From: Axinella damicornis
Lineage: Eukaryota; Porifera; Demospongiae; Axinellida; Axinellidae
DNA: 64,000 nt
Direction: 5' to 3'
Assembly (NCBI GenBank): GCA_963931865.1
Contig: OZ007512.1
Span: forward strand, 2,027,950-2,091,949
The notes under the pieces were generated by a model. That model was given only the letters and a program-made list of their open reading frames with translations, was not told where the DNA came from and made no database searches. Below are positions 49,996-61,442 of the stretch, piece after piece. A program made the position numbers and the translations under genes. Positions within the stretch are counted from its first letter, which is position 1, and each line of letters opens with the position of its first letter.

Positions 49996-50065
49996 TAGTC
50001 TCGTGCCCAGACCCCACACCCGTACCGTACGTACACGTTTCCGGCTGGGCACCAGATCGAGACTA
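49996..50065. mobile_element. TAGTCTCG-family miniature element
   Basis: TAGTCTCGTGCCCAGACCC at the left and GGGCACCAGATCGAGACTA at the right, with a CGTACCGTACGTACACG centre. No clean TSD. 49500-49990 between the kinase and this element holds no feature except CTAGAGTAACTCTAG-type short palindromes at 49862-49912. Confidence 0.6.
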
Positions 50066-50098
50066 CTGTACATGTACTACTGTATACCTAGTCTCGTT

Positions 50099-50493
50099 CC
50101 CAGACCCCACGCGCGAAAAAGGGGGTCTGGGGACAATGCTACATGCTGCCTGACCTTCGAGGGGCGTGACCACGATGACGTAATCAGTAGATTCCAGATG
50201 AAAATGGCAAATTCGACATGTTTGATGATGCCCAGTAAAGCGGTTAGAGATATTCTTTGTACTAACGAAGGCAGCACTCCTCTTCGCGTCGTTCTGGGCT
50301 GTATCTACCAAGTCTACTTAGCCGACACGGAAACTGCGAAGCAATTTATTGCTCTAGCTAAACTCTGATTGGCCATCCCACATTCCAGACATCAACGTCA
50401 TAGGGTCGAGCTCATTGTCCCCAGACCCAGTTTAGTCTCGTTCCCAGACCCCAACCCGCGAGAACCCGCGTTCGGGGTCTGGGAACGAGACTA
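50099..50493. mobile_element. TAGTCTCG-family element(s), about 395 bp
   Basis: The left end TAGTCTCGTTCCCAGACCCC with sub-terminal GGGGTCTGGGGACAATG is mirrored by CATTGTCCCCAGACCC at 50415-50430. A second complete palindromic element (50433-50493, TAGTCTCG...CGAGACTA) follows directly. The interior carries an open stretch of about 75 codons (50160-50368, VLGCIYQVYLADTETAKQF) that I do not recognise and that may be captured sequence. Confidence 0.6.
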
Positions 50494-50544
50494 TGTAGAG
50501 TTTTGTTCTTGGTTGTGCTAGTTTGCCTCTCGATCTCCAATCGA

Positions 50545-50690
50545 CCATAATTCGACTTACCTCCGCCAACCTACAAGAGCCGTCCCGTCTACCCTACAAG
50601 AACCCTCTTTCAAGAGCTGTCCGTCTACCCTACAAGAACCCTCTTTCAAGAGCCGTCCGTCTACAACGGGCCTCCGTCTACCCGCCTACA
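50545..50690. repeat. Short tandem repeat CCGTCTACCCTACAAGAACC
   Basis: Three to four imperfect units of about 33 bp (CTACCCTACAAGAACCCTC, TTTCAAGAGC). 50700-52715 otherwise holds a poly(G) run at 51586-51614 and no gene I can support. Confidence 0.6.
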
Positions 50691-51584
50691 ACAGCCGTCA
50701 GAGCAGACTCGAGGTATGTATTTGCAGAACCTTCCCGTGACAATTAGTGGGGCGGGGCGAAAGGGGAGGGGAGCTGGTGACTCGATATCATAGAGTCGGT
50801 AGACTCTATATGTAGGGATACGACAGACACGCAATATATGCTGATACAAAAAAATCTCTCCAAATCTCAGGAACGGTACACTTATAGGCCTTTATAACCA
50901 CATGCCGTTCATCTTTGAGTGTTTTCATGGCCAACAAGACTCCTCGCGTCGCAAAAAACTGTCACGAAAGTACCGCACCAGGTACTCGCATAACGTGCAA
51001 ATTGTTTTTCTTCTTTCAGACGGGCTAGCTCAACATCGCCTCAATCCTTCATGATGGTTTACGCACAAAACAGCAGCATTTTATACCGAGCAGTGCACCA
51101 GCCCATCGCTTTTGTCACAACTTCGAAATCTCACACCAGGCGGCTGCAGCTACCCACTCAAAAACTATGACTTCAATTAGCACGCCATTTTAATCCTTTG
51201 TACGGATATATGCGCACATAAACGATCACTTAGCAACGATACGTAATTATTACTCAAGATCGCTGAATTAGAAACACAGCAGGGAAGATGCGAGAATCGT
51301 GTCAGGTGTTAATTGTCATGTTGGAAGTGTAATATACCAAGGCAAGGGCATAGGTGCCTGTGAAGTCACTGACTTCTGCTCTGTGACAGCAAACTTCAGC
51401 TTAAGTATGTGCCTGCTGCTAAAATTTTTTACATGAACAAGTAATAAAAAAACATTGAAAATGTAACAGGATGTAGGGATACCAGAACGGCAAAAAGTAA
51501 GGAAACAAGGGAGGGATGATCGAACATAACAGTGATATATACAATACCCCTTCATTATACACGTATATGGAAGAAGATCTCTGT

Positions 51585-51616
<32 letters not shown>

Positions 51617-52715
51617 GTATACTTCACTGTTTTGTGCGATCATCCCTGCCTTGTTTCCTTACTTTGTATATACAGTATGTGACAAAAAGCTGGGGAGGAC
51701 ACCCTCTCTGAAGCTGTGTAATTGATTTGGCTTGAGGTTTATGAACTGTGGGTGACAATGTACATGTATCCCTTGGGAAAAGATAGGTGTTGGTAGTAAT
51801 GTGGTCAGATGCATTCCCTTCCAGCTGGTGCTGTGATGTCATAGCTTTGTCACATGAATATTTGGACATGATTGCTGCAACTTGCCACTTTACTTGTACT
51901 GCCTGCCCTGGCGCCTCCGCCTCAGACTCCTCCCCAGCATGTTTTGTACATGTTGAATGGTGTTGTATCTTAATGCTGTCACTTAAGGTTACGGGTTACA
52001 GTTTGCTACTGCGCATGCGCGGTGCGCGCTTGCAGTTTACAGTCAACAGTGGAATGTGCGCGCGACTTTGGCGTCAGTTTTTTATCGCTGAAGCTACATC
52101 TAACCGTATATTAGACTAGACTTCAATTCTACGAAGAAAGGGCCAGGGCGGCTCGAATAGTTTTACCGAGATAAACATCCTGTTCGTGAGATACTGCATG
52201 TGCGCCTGATCAGGTGAAAAGCAAATGGCTTTGTGGTATGAACGACCATTACTCGTTTTTCCAATGGCAGCGAAGCAAACTTGCTCCGAGCCGCCCTCCA
52301 GTCAATTGAAAACTTCCCATGGATGCTGCCAAGCTGGCCTGTTAGCTCTTTCTGATTGCAAAATCTGACGCCAAAAATCGCTAACTCGACCTTGAACTTG
52401 GATGCCACTGCCCATGTTGGCATGTTGTACTCAGGCGCTAAGATCATACCACTAGAAGGTACTCATATTGCTGTTATACCTCGTTTTTGTTGTGTGTCTC
52501 TGGCTAGTTCCTGCACGGAGGGACAAATGTAACTTGTAGTATATGTATATTTAACGAGCACACAGTATCCCGTAACCTTAAGCAAACCTTTTCCAGAATC
52601 AGAATTGTCCTCTCACATGTATGTGTATGTTGTGACTTCTTGCAGTGCCTTCCCGAGAGCCTACTACACCACTGCCTCGTCTCTTTCCTGAGGGCCACCC
52701 ACCATTGTCACTCCA

Positions 52716-55700
52716 ATGGACGTGCAGACTACCAGTGAAGTACCACCTAAGAAGGAGGTACTGTAACGTACGGTATATGCAACTTGCTTGAAAGCATATT
52801 CTAACACCTTGCCCTCCAAAATGCTCGTATGCTACAGTTCACAGAGAATTTGAAACCTAATGGAGTTAGAAGACATAAGAGGATGAGCATGCAGGTGGGG
52901 TTTGGTCTGGGGGGGGGGGGGGGGGGTAGCCTCGGTCCCAGGCTCTCTCCTCTAAAAACAGGGGGAGGAGAGAGCCTGGTAACATTCGCGTGAAAAGCTG
53001 TCGACTTCCGGCGCGTCATCAGCCATGTGATAAATGAAGGACACTCCTACTTTTGTGGTAAATGTTGCGTGAGTTACAAATCAGTCACGCGCTATTGAAA
53101 ATATCGCTCTTCGTTTTCAAGGCATCCCCAGCTTCACAGAAGTCCGAGACAATTCTACAGCCAACCAGGAGAGCTAATCTTGTGGACCGTCGATCCTGTA
53201 AGCGGCGACAAACGACGAACGAGCTGGTCCGGCAAACAACCCGCAGTGAACAGCGAGATCAGACCAGTGGCCCTCTCGCACACCCTGTCAACTGCCTTTC
53301 GCCAATCATTGACAGGTACTCTGTCCCGGAGCGTTCAGTTCTGAGTCTACAATTCGTGCATTAGCACGGCAGTGAAGGTAAACGCCTACAAAATGTTCAC
53401 GTGTTCACGTGGTTTTGTTCTGCAATCTGATTGGGTCCGCCAGATCCAGGCGCCGGAAGTCGACAGCTTTTCACGCGAATGTTACCAGGCTCTCTCCTCC
53501 GCCCGTTTTTAGAGGAGAGAGCCTGGGACCGAGGCTAGGGGGGGGGGGGGGGGGGGGGGGGGGGTGCATGTCCATGTTGCGTGCAAGCTGAGATTGGTGC
53601 CTAGCACTTAAGCAGTGGCAGGTAGCTGGCTAAGCTGAGAGCTATACCACAAGTTTTGACGGATTCGGAGTGGTGGTTTCCGGAAGATAGCTACATTCCC
53701 TGAAACTCCCGGCAGTGCTGGAGAGCTTGCCGTGGAGAAGAGGACTGGGCGGGGTATTGGTGAATGCCTGGAACAACATGGCACTGCGAGACTACTCATG
53801 ACAGCGGGAGTGTCCCCCATGATTATCGTGGCAGGACAAGATCAGGGGCAGCCAAGAACGGTGGTGCACGTCCCTGTCGGTCCTCAACCCTGAATGCAGC
53901 GTACCTGTACGCACGTCCCCGTCGGTCCTCAACCCTGAATGCAGCGTACCTGTACGCACGTCCCCGTCGGTCCTCAACCCTGAATGCAGCGTACCTGTAC
54001 GCACGTCCCCATCGGTCCTCAACCCTGAATGCAGCGTACCTGTACGCACGTCCCCGTCGGTCCTCAACCCTGAATGCAGCGTACCTGTACGCACGTCCCC
54101 GTCGGTCCTCAACCCTGAATGCAGCGTACCTGTACGCACGTCCCCGTCGGTCCTCAACCCTGAATGCAGCGTACCTGTACGCACGTCCCCGTCGGTCCTC
54201 AACCCTGAATGCAGCGTACCTGTACGCACGTCCCCGTCGGTCCTCAACCCTGAATGCAGCGTACCTGTACGCACGTCCCCGTCGGTCCTCAACCCTGAAT
54301 GCAGCGTACCTGTACGCACGTCCCCGTCGGTCCTCAACCCTGAATGCAGCGTACCTGTACGCACGTCCCCGTCGGTCCTCAACCCTGAATGCAGCGTACC
54401 TGTACGCACGTCCCCGTCGGTCCTCAACCCTGAATGCAGCGTACCTGTACGCACGTCCCCGTCGGTCCTCAACCCTGAATGCAGCGTACCTGTACGCACG
54501 TCCCCGTCGGTCCTCAACCCTGAATGCAGCGTACCTGTACGCACGTCCCCGTCGGTCCTCAACCCTGAATGCAGCGTACCTGTACGCACGTCCCCGTCGG
54601 TCCTCAACCCTGAATGCAGCGTACCTGTACGCACGTCCCCGTCGGTCCTCAACCCTGAACGCAGCGTACTTGTACGCACGTCCCCGTCGGTCCTCAACCC
54701 TGAATGCAGCGTACCTGTACGCACGTCCCCGTCGGTCCTCAACCCTGAATGCAGCGTACCTGTGCGCACGTCCCCGTCGGTCCTCAACCCTGAACGCAGC
54801 GTACTTGTACAGATAAATGCATGACTCCTGTAAGCCTGGTTCCCTCATCAGAACAGTCCTGCTGAGTTCATGGGTGATTTATCCTTGTTACTGCCACAGT
54901 GTGTTCTAGTCTCTAGATTTTTTGCTTTCTAAGGATGCAAGCTGTCAAATATTGTGGTGTGGCTGATTTCATGGATTTATTCACCCATCTATCACATTCC
55001 AGGTCTGGTTTCGTGTGGATGAGCCTGATAGGAACTCAGTCCTCGTGGAGATTCGGCATGATGCTGTGGTTTATGTTGCGATGAAAGCTGCCCTTGTTGA
55101 GCTAAAGGTTGACATCGTTCCTGACAGGGTGAATGTAAAGTTCCATGGAAATGATGTTAACAATGGTGATCCGATAAGTGACTACACAACCTCATCGCGC
55201 GATCCTCTGCTGCTTGAGCTGCCTGAACCTGAAGGTAAATTGCAGGCAGTGATGTGCATGTGATGTGCATTCACGGTTGTACCTGTGCTTGTAGTAGTGT
55301 TGTGAACCTGTAGCCAATAATTGATTATTGACCAGTTAGTTACACTGCCAGTCAATTATTGGCTTACTATTTAGTTATTGGGGCGAGCCTCAATTTTCTA
55401 TCAAAATATTAAGATTTTAATGTGTGTGTGTCCGTGTGTGACGGAAGTGGGATGTTCGTGGGGCGGGATTAGACTATAGTGACGCGCGACCTTCGTACTT
55501 CAATTTACTGAACCTCGAACTCCGCGGAGAACGTTCGAGAACATTTAGGCATGGGCTGGAATCTTCCAGAACAGGTGAGGCTACAAGCGTTAAGCGGATG
55601 CAATCGGGGAGCAGCAGCCGAAGCGCACGCAATCGGGGAGCTGCAGGTGTGAAGCCGGAGCAGCAGTTGAACTTGCAATCGAGGAACAACAGCCAAAGCG

Positions 55701-58700
55701 GACACAATCGGCGAGCAGTTGAAACGGACGCAATTGGGGAGTAGCAGCTGAAGCAGACACAAGTGGCGAGCAGCAGCTGAAGCGGACGAAAACGGGGAAC
55801 AGCAGTTGAAGCGGATCAATGCAATCGGCGAGCAGCAGCTGAAGCGGACGCAGCTCTGACGGAGGGCTGTCCGTAGGCGAACAAGGGGGAAGTAGCTGAG
55901 CGAGCGAAGCAAGCTCAGCTACTTGTATATGTATATGTTTATATATTTCTTTATATATATCTGTGGTACATGTAAGTCGTGCCGTAAATCACTTCCTGCT
56001 CGTATTTTGAGTGTTCTTGCGTCATGCGTCGTGCCGTAAATCAGTTCCTGCTCGTATTTTGCGTGTTCTTGCGTCATGTGTTATTTCCAAACTGAGTTCA
56101 CTTCTGGCTCGTGCGTTGATATCGCGGAGACTGTCAACTGAGACGCGTACTATGAACAGTCTACAGTCTACCTCAACAAGGCCTTGCAAGGATGGAGACT
56201 ATAATGGGGCAGTGAGTGGCTAAAGACTATAGCCCCGTTTACACTAGGTACCTAAACCCACATACCGCTTTGTAGTAAACCGCTTTGCAGTGTAAAGGCG
56301 TTACATTAATTTTATTTTGTAAATCGATTTGCAAACCGGTTTACATAAACCACATCCATGTGGTTTGAAGCCGCTTTGAAGCTGGTTTAAGTGGTTTGCA
56401 CATTGCTTGTACACAGCTGTAAGTGGATTATGCAGGAAGCCATCATGAATCCCAGTGCTGCATGGACTGATGAATAGATAAAGACCCTTTGGGGAGACAA
56501 CAAGGTACAAGAAAAGTTGGAAGGTGCTGTTAGGAATAAAAGTAGTTTTGTAAAAGTGCAGAAAGAGCGAGAAAAACAGGGCTACAAGCATGCCTGGCAG
56601 CAGTGCCAATCAAAATCTGAAAGCACAATACTGAAAAGTGAAAGATCACAAAGGGGGGACAGGGAGAGGAAGGACAACATGCAAGTTTTTCAAGGAGCTG
56701 GACCAGATCCTTGGCCACAGACCAGCATCCAACTCCTGCCATTCTTGTAGACACTGGAATTGCAGTTCACCCGAGTCCCAGCTGAGTGAGCCTGAATAGG
56801 AGGATTGTTTGACTGGTTCCACGAATTTTTTCCACGTACATGTAGTACCTAAACTACCAAACTACCTAGCCATGTCACTGCATCGCTTCTTGGCTAGCAG
56901 CCTTAATGGCAGTGGGGCTGACGGTGGCCGACAAGGTCGCGCATGTTGAAAGTAGCGATGCAGTGACATGGCTAGGTAGTTTGGTAGTTTAGGTACTACG
57001 TGGAAAAAATTCGTGGAATTTTCTCTTTTTTTTTGGCGGGCACAAATTTTTGCGTGCAGGAAACTGGTTGCGAAAAACGCGAAAATTGAACCTCGCAAGA
57101 ATTACCTGCTATATGGGTAATAGATTGTCTTTGCTTGCAGGTGAACTAGCTGGAAAGAAACCACGACTGGAACAGCAAACCGAAGACAAAGCTGGTAAGT
57201 TGTACACGGCTGTTAGCCTCATTCCCAGGCCATTCCCACTGCCAGTATTTCACCGCTTCCAGTATGAAATACAGCGGGGGAAGACCTGGGAGATCTGGTC
57301 ACGTGCGATGCCATCGAGTAGACAACATGGTAGACACACGGAGGGCGGTGCCCAACGAAGAATCTTAACGTCCTGTGTTGTATTGTCCATCCAATGGCTG
57401 GATATCAGAGCGTTCGCAAGGCAGACAATCGATACCGTTCGTTGTTCACAACGCGGAGATGGATCAACGCGAAACAGGTATTTTAACGGTTGGGCACCGC
57501 CCCCCGTGTGTCTACCATCTGTCTACCTGACGTCATCGCACGTGACCAGATCTCCCAGGCCTTCCCCCGCCGTATTTCATACTGGAAGCGACGAAATACT
57601 GGCAGTGGGAATGGCCTGGGAACGAGGTTACATAGATAGCTTAAATCACAGTGCCCTTGGGAATTACGAGCTACACCCCAACACAGTTGTGACATTGTGT
57701 CGTTGTTCCTAGCATGCTTATGGTGGCCGGGGGGGGGGGGGGGGCGGGGCAAGCAATGATGTGCGTGACCTCGCAATAATTGGAGGCATGGTTCCGGTTC
57801 GTTGCTCTCGAGCGCTCCAACAGCAACAACACAATTTAGCCATCCAATATGTTAAGCAGCCACTCTTCTTCCAAGGCTGTCGGGCATCCATTGATAATGA
57901 GCCGAGTTGAGCACTGTGTATACGTTTACTACTAGCATTTCTAGACTTTTGGCAGTAGCTATTTAGCTAAGCCCTTTAAGACCTATGTACACTGTGGTCA
58001 GCACCTTTCAACTGCATCATCACTGTAGTACAATTAAGAGTTAAAAGCAGTTAGCTATCAATCTCAAGTGCATCCTGCTCGAATATTGTTCTACGACAAT
58101 CTGCTCATGCGACTGAAGAACTGATGGATGGATGGACAGAAAGAAGGTATTGCTTAACCCTGATTGCACCCACAGCGCAGCATAACCTTGTTCCTACGAG
58201 CGAGTTGTTGAATCAAGTTTGAACTAGCTAGTTATCTCACCCACACTGGAAACCTACCGTTGCTGGAACCGCCGTGGTTTTGCCGTCATTCTCGACGCGT
58301 TTCCACCGTTGTGTCTTTCTCGGGCCTCACTGTCAAGTGGTGGGACTACTTCCAGAACGAAGCAGGTTTGTTTTCAAACCGAATAGGTAACTATCCACAC
58401 CTGAACTCAGCTAGTTTATACGTAAGATACAATGCAATGTACGTACCAAGTACAACACACATTTTCTATTAGCTTCTCATAGCCACGCGATTGATTTCTG
58501 CGCATGTGCCTCGGGGGTATAGGGTTAAAAAGATGACTGCCTGCGTTCAAAGGAAGCTGTCTGGTGACTGTCAAAACAATTCAATTAAGCAACAAATTAC
58601 ACCGAATGTTCGATTAGCAAATGAAGTGAACATTCGAATTTGGAGATGCCCATTCGTCCCAGGACTATTTTTGTACCATCCTCGGATTAATGATGTACCT

Positions 58701-60705
58701 CCTCAGGCTTCACCTCGGAAGTACATCATTAAACCTCGGATTGTACAAATGACATACCCACTGTGAAGCCATGGTACAACTATGCCTTGGATGTGTACAT
58801 GTACGTATAGTGGGAAATTTTCATATTTGCCTACGCATTGCTAATTTGCCACGCCCCCTAGCATTATGTGTGCGTAGCGTGTCGATGGTGTCGGTTTCAG
58901 TTGAGGCAATGCACAATGGCATGATAGTATCCATGACATTGGTGAGAGGGTACATGTACCACGTCAAGAGTCTACAGTGCTGATATCTGGGCCTCTGTTG
59001 TTGGTGAGGAATTTCGAAAAATGACGTATAGCCGCCTCGTTGGCAGCATACTCGCCGATCGTTGCTGCTCAGTGAACTTGGCTTACTTTCATCTGTCGCA
59101 CTTCCCACAGCCTCGTTATTGTCGTAGGCTAACGGGTGTAGACGGGCCCATTGGAGTCTGGAAGGCCATTCGAAGGCTAGAAATACCGTTACAAACACCA
59201 TCGCATGCTTGCTGCTTCCACGTGTTTGATTGCCCGTTCAAAAGTTGACGGTAAGATTTTGACTGTTAACATTTTATTGTGGTATCTTGAGGCTTCATAC
59301 AAAATACATGCACTGTACCAAGATTTCAGGCTATACGTTACCTCCTGCCATTGTTGTCTTGACTTCTATAGCCACTGAATTCTTGAAGGGCCTGCTATCC
59401 ACTGATATCACTCAAAAGAATGGCTTGGACATCATAGAGGTGAGCTGTGGTCCTCCTTGGAGCAAATCTACATGGTCGCTGTATGTACGCCAAGCATACA
59501 CGGACCTCCACGCCGAGATTGATGCTACTGCTGTAGATGTCATTATCATTGGCACACCGGGAATTGGCAAATCCTATTTTGCACTGTATGAGCTCTACTT
59601 GGCTGTCAGGGATAACAAGATGGTGGTGTTTTATCATCAACCAACTGATGCTACCTACGTGTTTGATCCAATGGAGCAGAAGGGATTTCTGGATGATTTC
59701 AATACACACTGCTTGTTGGAGGCACCAGTGTACCTCTACGATTGTGGCACTAAAACACGGTCGACCTATCCACGAACAAAATTGGCACGCATGACCATGT
59801 TTTCTTCACCGTACAGGCTTAACTACGTTGATGCTCTAAAGTCCGGTGCTGCAAAACTGTGCATGCCTGTTTGGTCTGAGGTGGAGGTTTTGAATTATGG
59901 CAAATACCAGTATGGGGATGACGAATCGGCAATCGTTGAGGAAAATCTTAGCAAGTTTGGTGGAATTCCACGCTACGTTTTTAGTGAGGAGCGCCAGAGG
60001 AGGGAGTGGCTAAAGAGACTACACCTCTTCTGCAAATCCTGCACTATCGAAACACTTGATCGATTGAAAAGGAACATGTTGAAAGGGAACATGTTTAATG
60101 ACGAGGACAGTCATATAATCTTCCATCTAGATTCAGCAGATGACTACGAATCATACACAATCGTATTTGCATCCTACTATGTTGAAGGGCTGGTTTATAC
60201 CGCTATTGAAAAAGCCCATAAAAATGGTGTCGTAAGGTTCTTGAACTCAGCTGTCGACCCGACGTTTGCTTCGCTGCAGGGCCACCTGTTTGAATGGAAG
60301 GCCCATGAGGTTCTTCAGGAAGGCGGGAAGTTTCGTACCAGATGTCTGGACCCACCGGAAAGTGACAAATGGGTAACTCTAGCCAGCAGCAGCTTGAGAA
60401 TGTTTAACAAAGGCAGTGAAATTCGCTGGAACACAGGAAACGTGTACTGGAGGCCTAAGGCAAAGAATTTCCCTTCTCTGGATGCTTATATGACACCTGA
60501 CATCAGCTTCCAAATGACGGTTAGTGGCACACATAAGATCAAAGCCGGTGGGCTGAAGATCATTCCACACAACACGATCTTCAAGCTGTACTTCGTCGTT
60601 CCAGAAAGAAACTTTACTGGCTTCAAAAAACAGACTATTGACACCGAAGATGTTGCAGCAACGATTCAACAACATGCACTGTGTTTGGAGCTTAAAGAGT
60701 ACTAA
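52716..60705 (+). CDS. Crinkler (CRN)-type effector: Ubl header, P-loop NTPase, REase-like nuclease
   Basis: Four exons join in phase with GT-AG borders: 52716-52757, 55003-55234, 57141-57194 and 59330-60705, giving 567 residues. Residues 15-91 form a ubiquitin-like CRN header (VWFRVDEPDRNSVLVEIR ... SSRDPLLLELPEPEG). A short basic linker (GKKPRLEQQ) may be a nuclear signal. Exon 4 holds the NTPase: Walker A GTPGIGKS at 184-191, a YLYDCGTKT strand (Walker B region, without a clear acidic pair), MFSSPYRLNY, and the FGGIPRYVF arginine motif. The C-terminus is a restriction-endonuclease-like domain (GHLFEWKAH with Glu431, FPSLDAY with Asp494, DISFQMTVSGTH with Gln504). The family (Zhang, Burroughs, Iyer, Aravind and colleagues) was first known from oomycete and chytrid effectors and is related to trypanosome RHS proteins; it is thought to act in nuclei on DNA. 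Length and order are complete and no stop interrupts, so it looks functional. The introns (2.2, 1.9 and 2.1 kb) are full of transposons. Confidence 0.85.
52927..53537. mobile_element. 611-bp TAGCCTCG-family element in CRN intron 1
   Basis: Terminal repeats of about 90 bp: TAGCCTCGGTCCCAGGCTCT, then AGAGCCTGGTAACATTCGCG and AAAGCTGTCGACTTCCGGCG, mirrored at 53450-53537. It sits between two poly(G) runs (52909-52926, 53538-53562), which may be the duplicated target. The interior has an open 100-codon stretch (53062-53364) of unknown nature. Confidence 0.8.
53877..54810. repeat. 45-bp minisatellite, about 21 copies, in CRN intron 1
   Basis: The unit starts TCCTCAACCCTGAATGCAGC and repeats every 45 bases from 53881; the last copy (54781) is partial. 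Copies are almost identical; variants (CATCGG at 54010, GAACGCAGC...TTG at 54656 and 54790, TGCGC near 54763) mark a few units. Because 45 is divisible by three, both strands stay open for 331-350 codons (15-residue repeats such as RPRRSSTLNAAYLYA). No start context or family supports translation. Confidence 0.95.
55378..56222. repeat. Composite repeat, second copy of the 4.2-6.1 kb blocks
   Basis: GGGGCGAGCC at 55382, a TG-rich stretch, the GACGCGCGACCTTC block, the 29-bp GCAATCGGGGAGCAGCAGC units (55600-55860), GCGAGCGAAGC, an AT microsatellite, and the CGTGCCGTAAATCACTTCC block (55979-56222, with an internal duplication of about 55 bp). The two halves are found separately at 5700-6130 and 4222-4500. 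It lies in CRN intron 2. Confidence 0.75.
56230..56800 (+). pseudogene. Broken Myb/SANT-like (Myb_DNA-bind_4) gene, transposon-associated
   Basis: ATG at 56445 opens MNPSAAWTDE, then a stop, then IKTLWGDNKVQEKLEGAVRN, FVKVQKEREKQGYKHAWQQC, and, after a frameshift, CKFFKELDQILGHRPASNS. This is the trihelix/Myb-SANT-like domain often found beside PIF/Harbinger transposases. Upstream, AGCCCCGTTTACACTAGG and repeated AAACCGCTTTG motifs (56231-56400) look like a transposon end. At least one stop and one frameshift disable it. It lies inside CRN intron 2. Confidence 0.65.
56819..57022. mobile_element. Foldback element, about 200 bp
   Basis: TTCCACGAATTTTTTCCACG at the left and CGTGGAAAAAATTCGTGGAA at the right; then GTACCTAAACTACCAAACTA, CCTAGCCATGTCACTGCATC also mirrored, with a non-palindromic tip at 56885-56955. 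CRN intron 2. Confidence 0.75.
57214..57630. mobile_element. TAGCCTCG-family element in CRN intron 3
   Basis: TAGCCTCATTCCCAGGCC at the left and GGCCTGGGAACGAGGTTA at the right, with long mirrored inner arms (CCACTGCCAGTATTTC, CTTCCAGTATGAAATAC, GGTCACGTGCGATG, GGGCGGTGCCCA). A related fragment with TTCCAGTATGAAATACGGC lies at 30265-30350. Confidence 0.7.
58669..58749. repeat. Short palindrome
   Basis: TTTGTACCATCCTCGGATTA and its imperfect mirror (58718-58749), with GATGTACCTCC/GAAGTACATC inside. CRN intron 3; nothing coding around it. Confidence 0.5.
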
Positions 60706-60861
60706 TGCACAATTTCTCTTGTATACATCTGTAGTAAGGTCTGCATTGCTTCAAGTATGTCTTTTGTAATTTACCCCTCCTTTTTCCCCTATTGTGTTAA
60801 TGAGGAGTTAATTATAAAACGATATTTTGTTATTAGCGTAATATTCAAGGGACAAAAAAAA

Positions 60862-60902
60862 ACCACTCCTGGTAGCCGCGGTTGCAACTGCCCGTCGCGC
60901 AA
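60862..60902. repeat. CACTCCTGGTAGCCG repeat, first of three
   Basis: The block CACTCCTGGTAGCCG followed by GTTGCAAC recurs at 61736-61790 and 62866-62905, each downstream of GGGGCAACCG-like sequence. Dispersed repeat of unknown type, confined here to the right end of the window. Confidence 0.55.
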
Positions 60903-60908
60903 GTATAA

Positions 60909-61085
60909 ATACCAGTTTGCAGTGCATTACAGGTTTTAGTGCACGAGGGCAATCTAGTTAACGGTCGAGGGCGAGATAATGCACGAGCCCGAAGGTGAGT
61001 GCATTAGCTAACCGCCCGAGACCATTAACTTGATTTCCCAAGAGCACTAAAGCCCGTAATCATCACGGCACTGCAAACTGGTATC
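60909..61085. repeat. Palindrome with GAGGGC/GCCCGAG centre
   Basis: ATACCAGTTTGCAGTGC is mirrored by GCACTGCAAACTGGTAT; inside, TTTTAGTGC, GTTAACGGTC and GGGCGAG/GCCCGA are imperfectly inverted. Same style as 754-876 and 23981-24131. Confidence 0.6.
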
Positions 61086-61321
61086 TAAAAGCTACTTAGT
61101 GCAACTGACTGACCTGAAACGGCCGTTGATCTTGCATTGTCTGGATCATGCACACTAAAGTGCAATAAGCGATTTAATGTGCAGTCATGTGATAGATTCT
61201 GAAGCGTTGAAGGTCACGTGAGTAGCAAGAGTGGCAACTGTACTACTGGTAGCCGGAGCTAGTGGCTGGTAGTGCAAGTTATAGTTTTTCAGCTCGTTCC
61301 AATTTTACGTTCCTAACCTTG

Positions 61322-61440
61322 CCAGCCTCGTTCCCACGTCAATATGGCCTTAGCCTCGTTCCCACGTCAATACGGCCTTAGCCTCGTTCCCACGTTAATA
61401 TGGCCTTAGCCTCATGACAACCACGCTCAATGGAAGCTAG
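61322..61440. repeat. Tandem AGCCTCGTTCCCACGTCAATATGGCCTT, three units
   Basis: Units of 33-34 bp built on the transposon end AGCCTCGTTCCCA. Single units recur at 61557-61590 and 62365-62400. Confidence 0.7.
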
Positions 61441-61442
61441 CA

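Noticed and set aside
50003..50368. 121-codon frame within the TAGTCTCG element
   Set aside because: Begins in transposon terminal sequence; the part from 50160 may be captured coding DNA but I cannot identify it.
53764..54848. Three 331-350-codon open frames over 53764-54848
   Set aside because: All are generated by a 45-bp tandem repeat whose length is divisible by three; no start context, splice fit or family similarity.
58260..58386. Extra CRN exon (VSFSGLTVKWWDYFQNEAG or the overlapping frame)
   Set aside because: An exon ending GAAGCAG|GTTTGT would fit in phase, but there is no convincing acceptor and exon 57194 joins 59330 in phase without it. Left as a possible alternative exon only.
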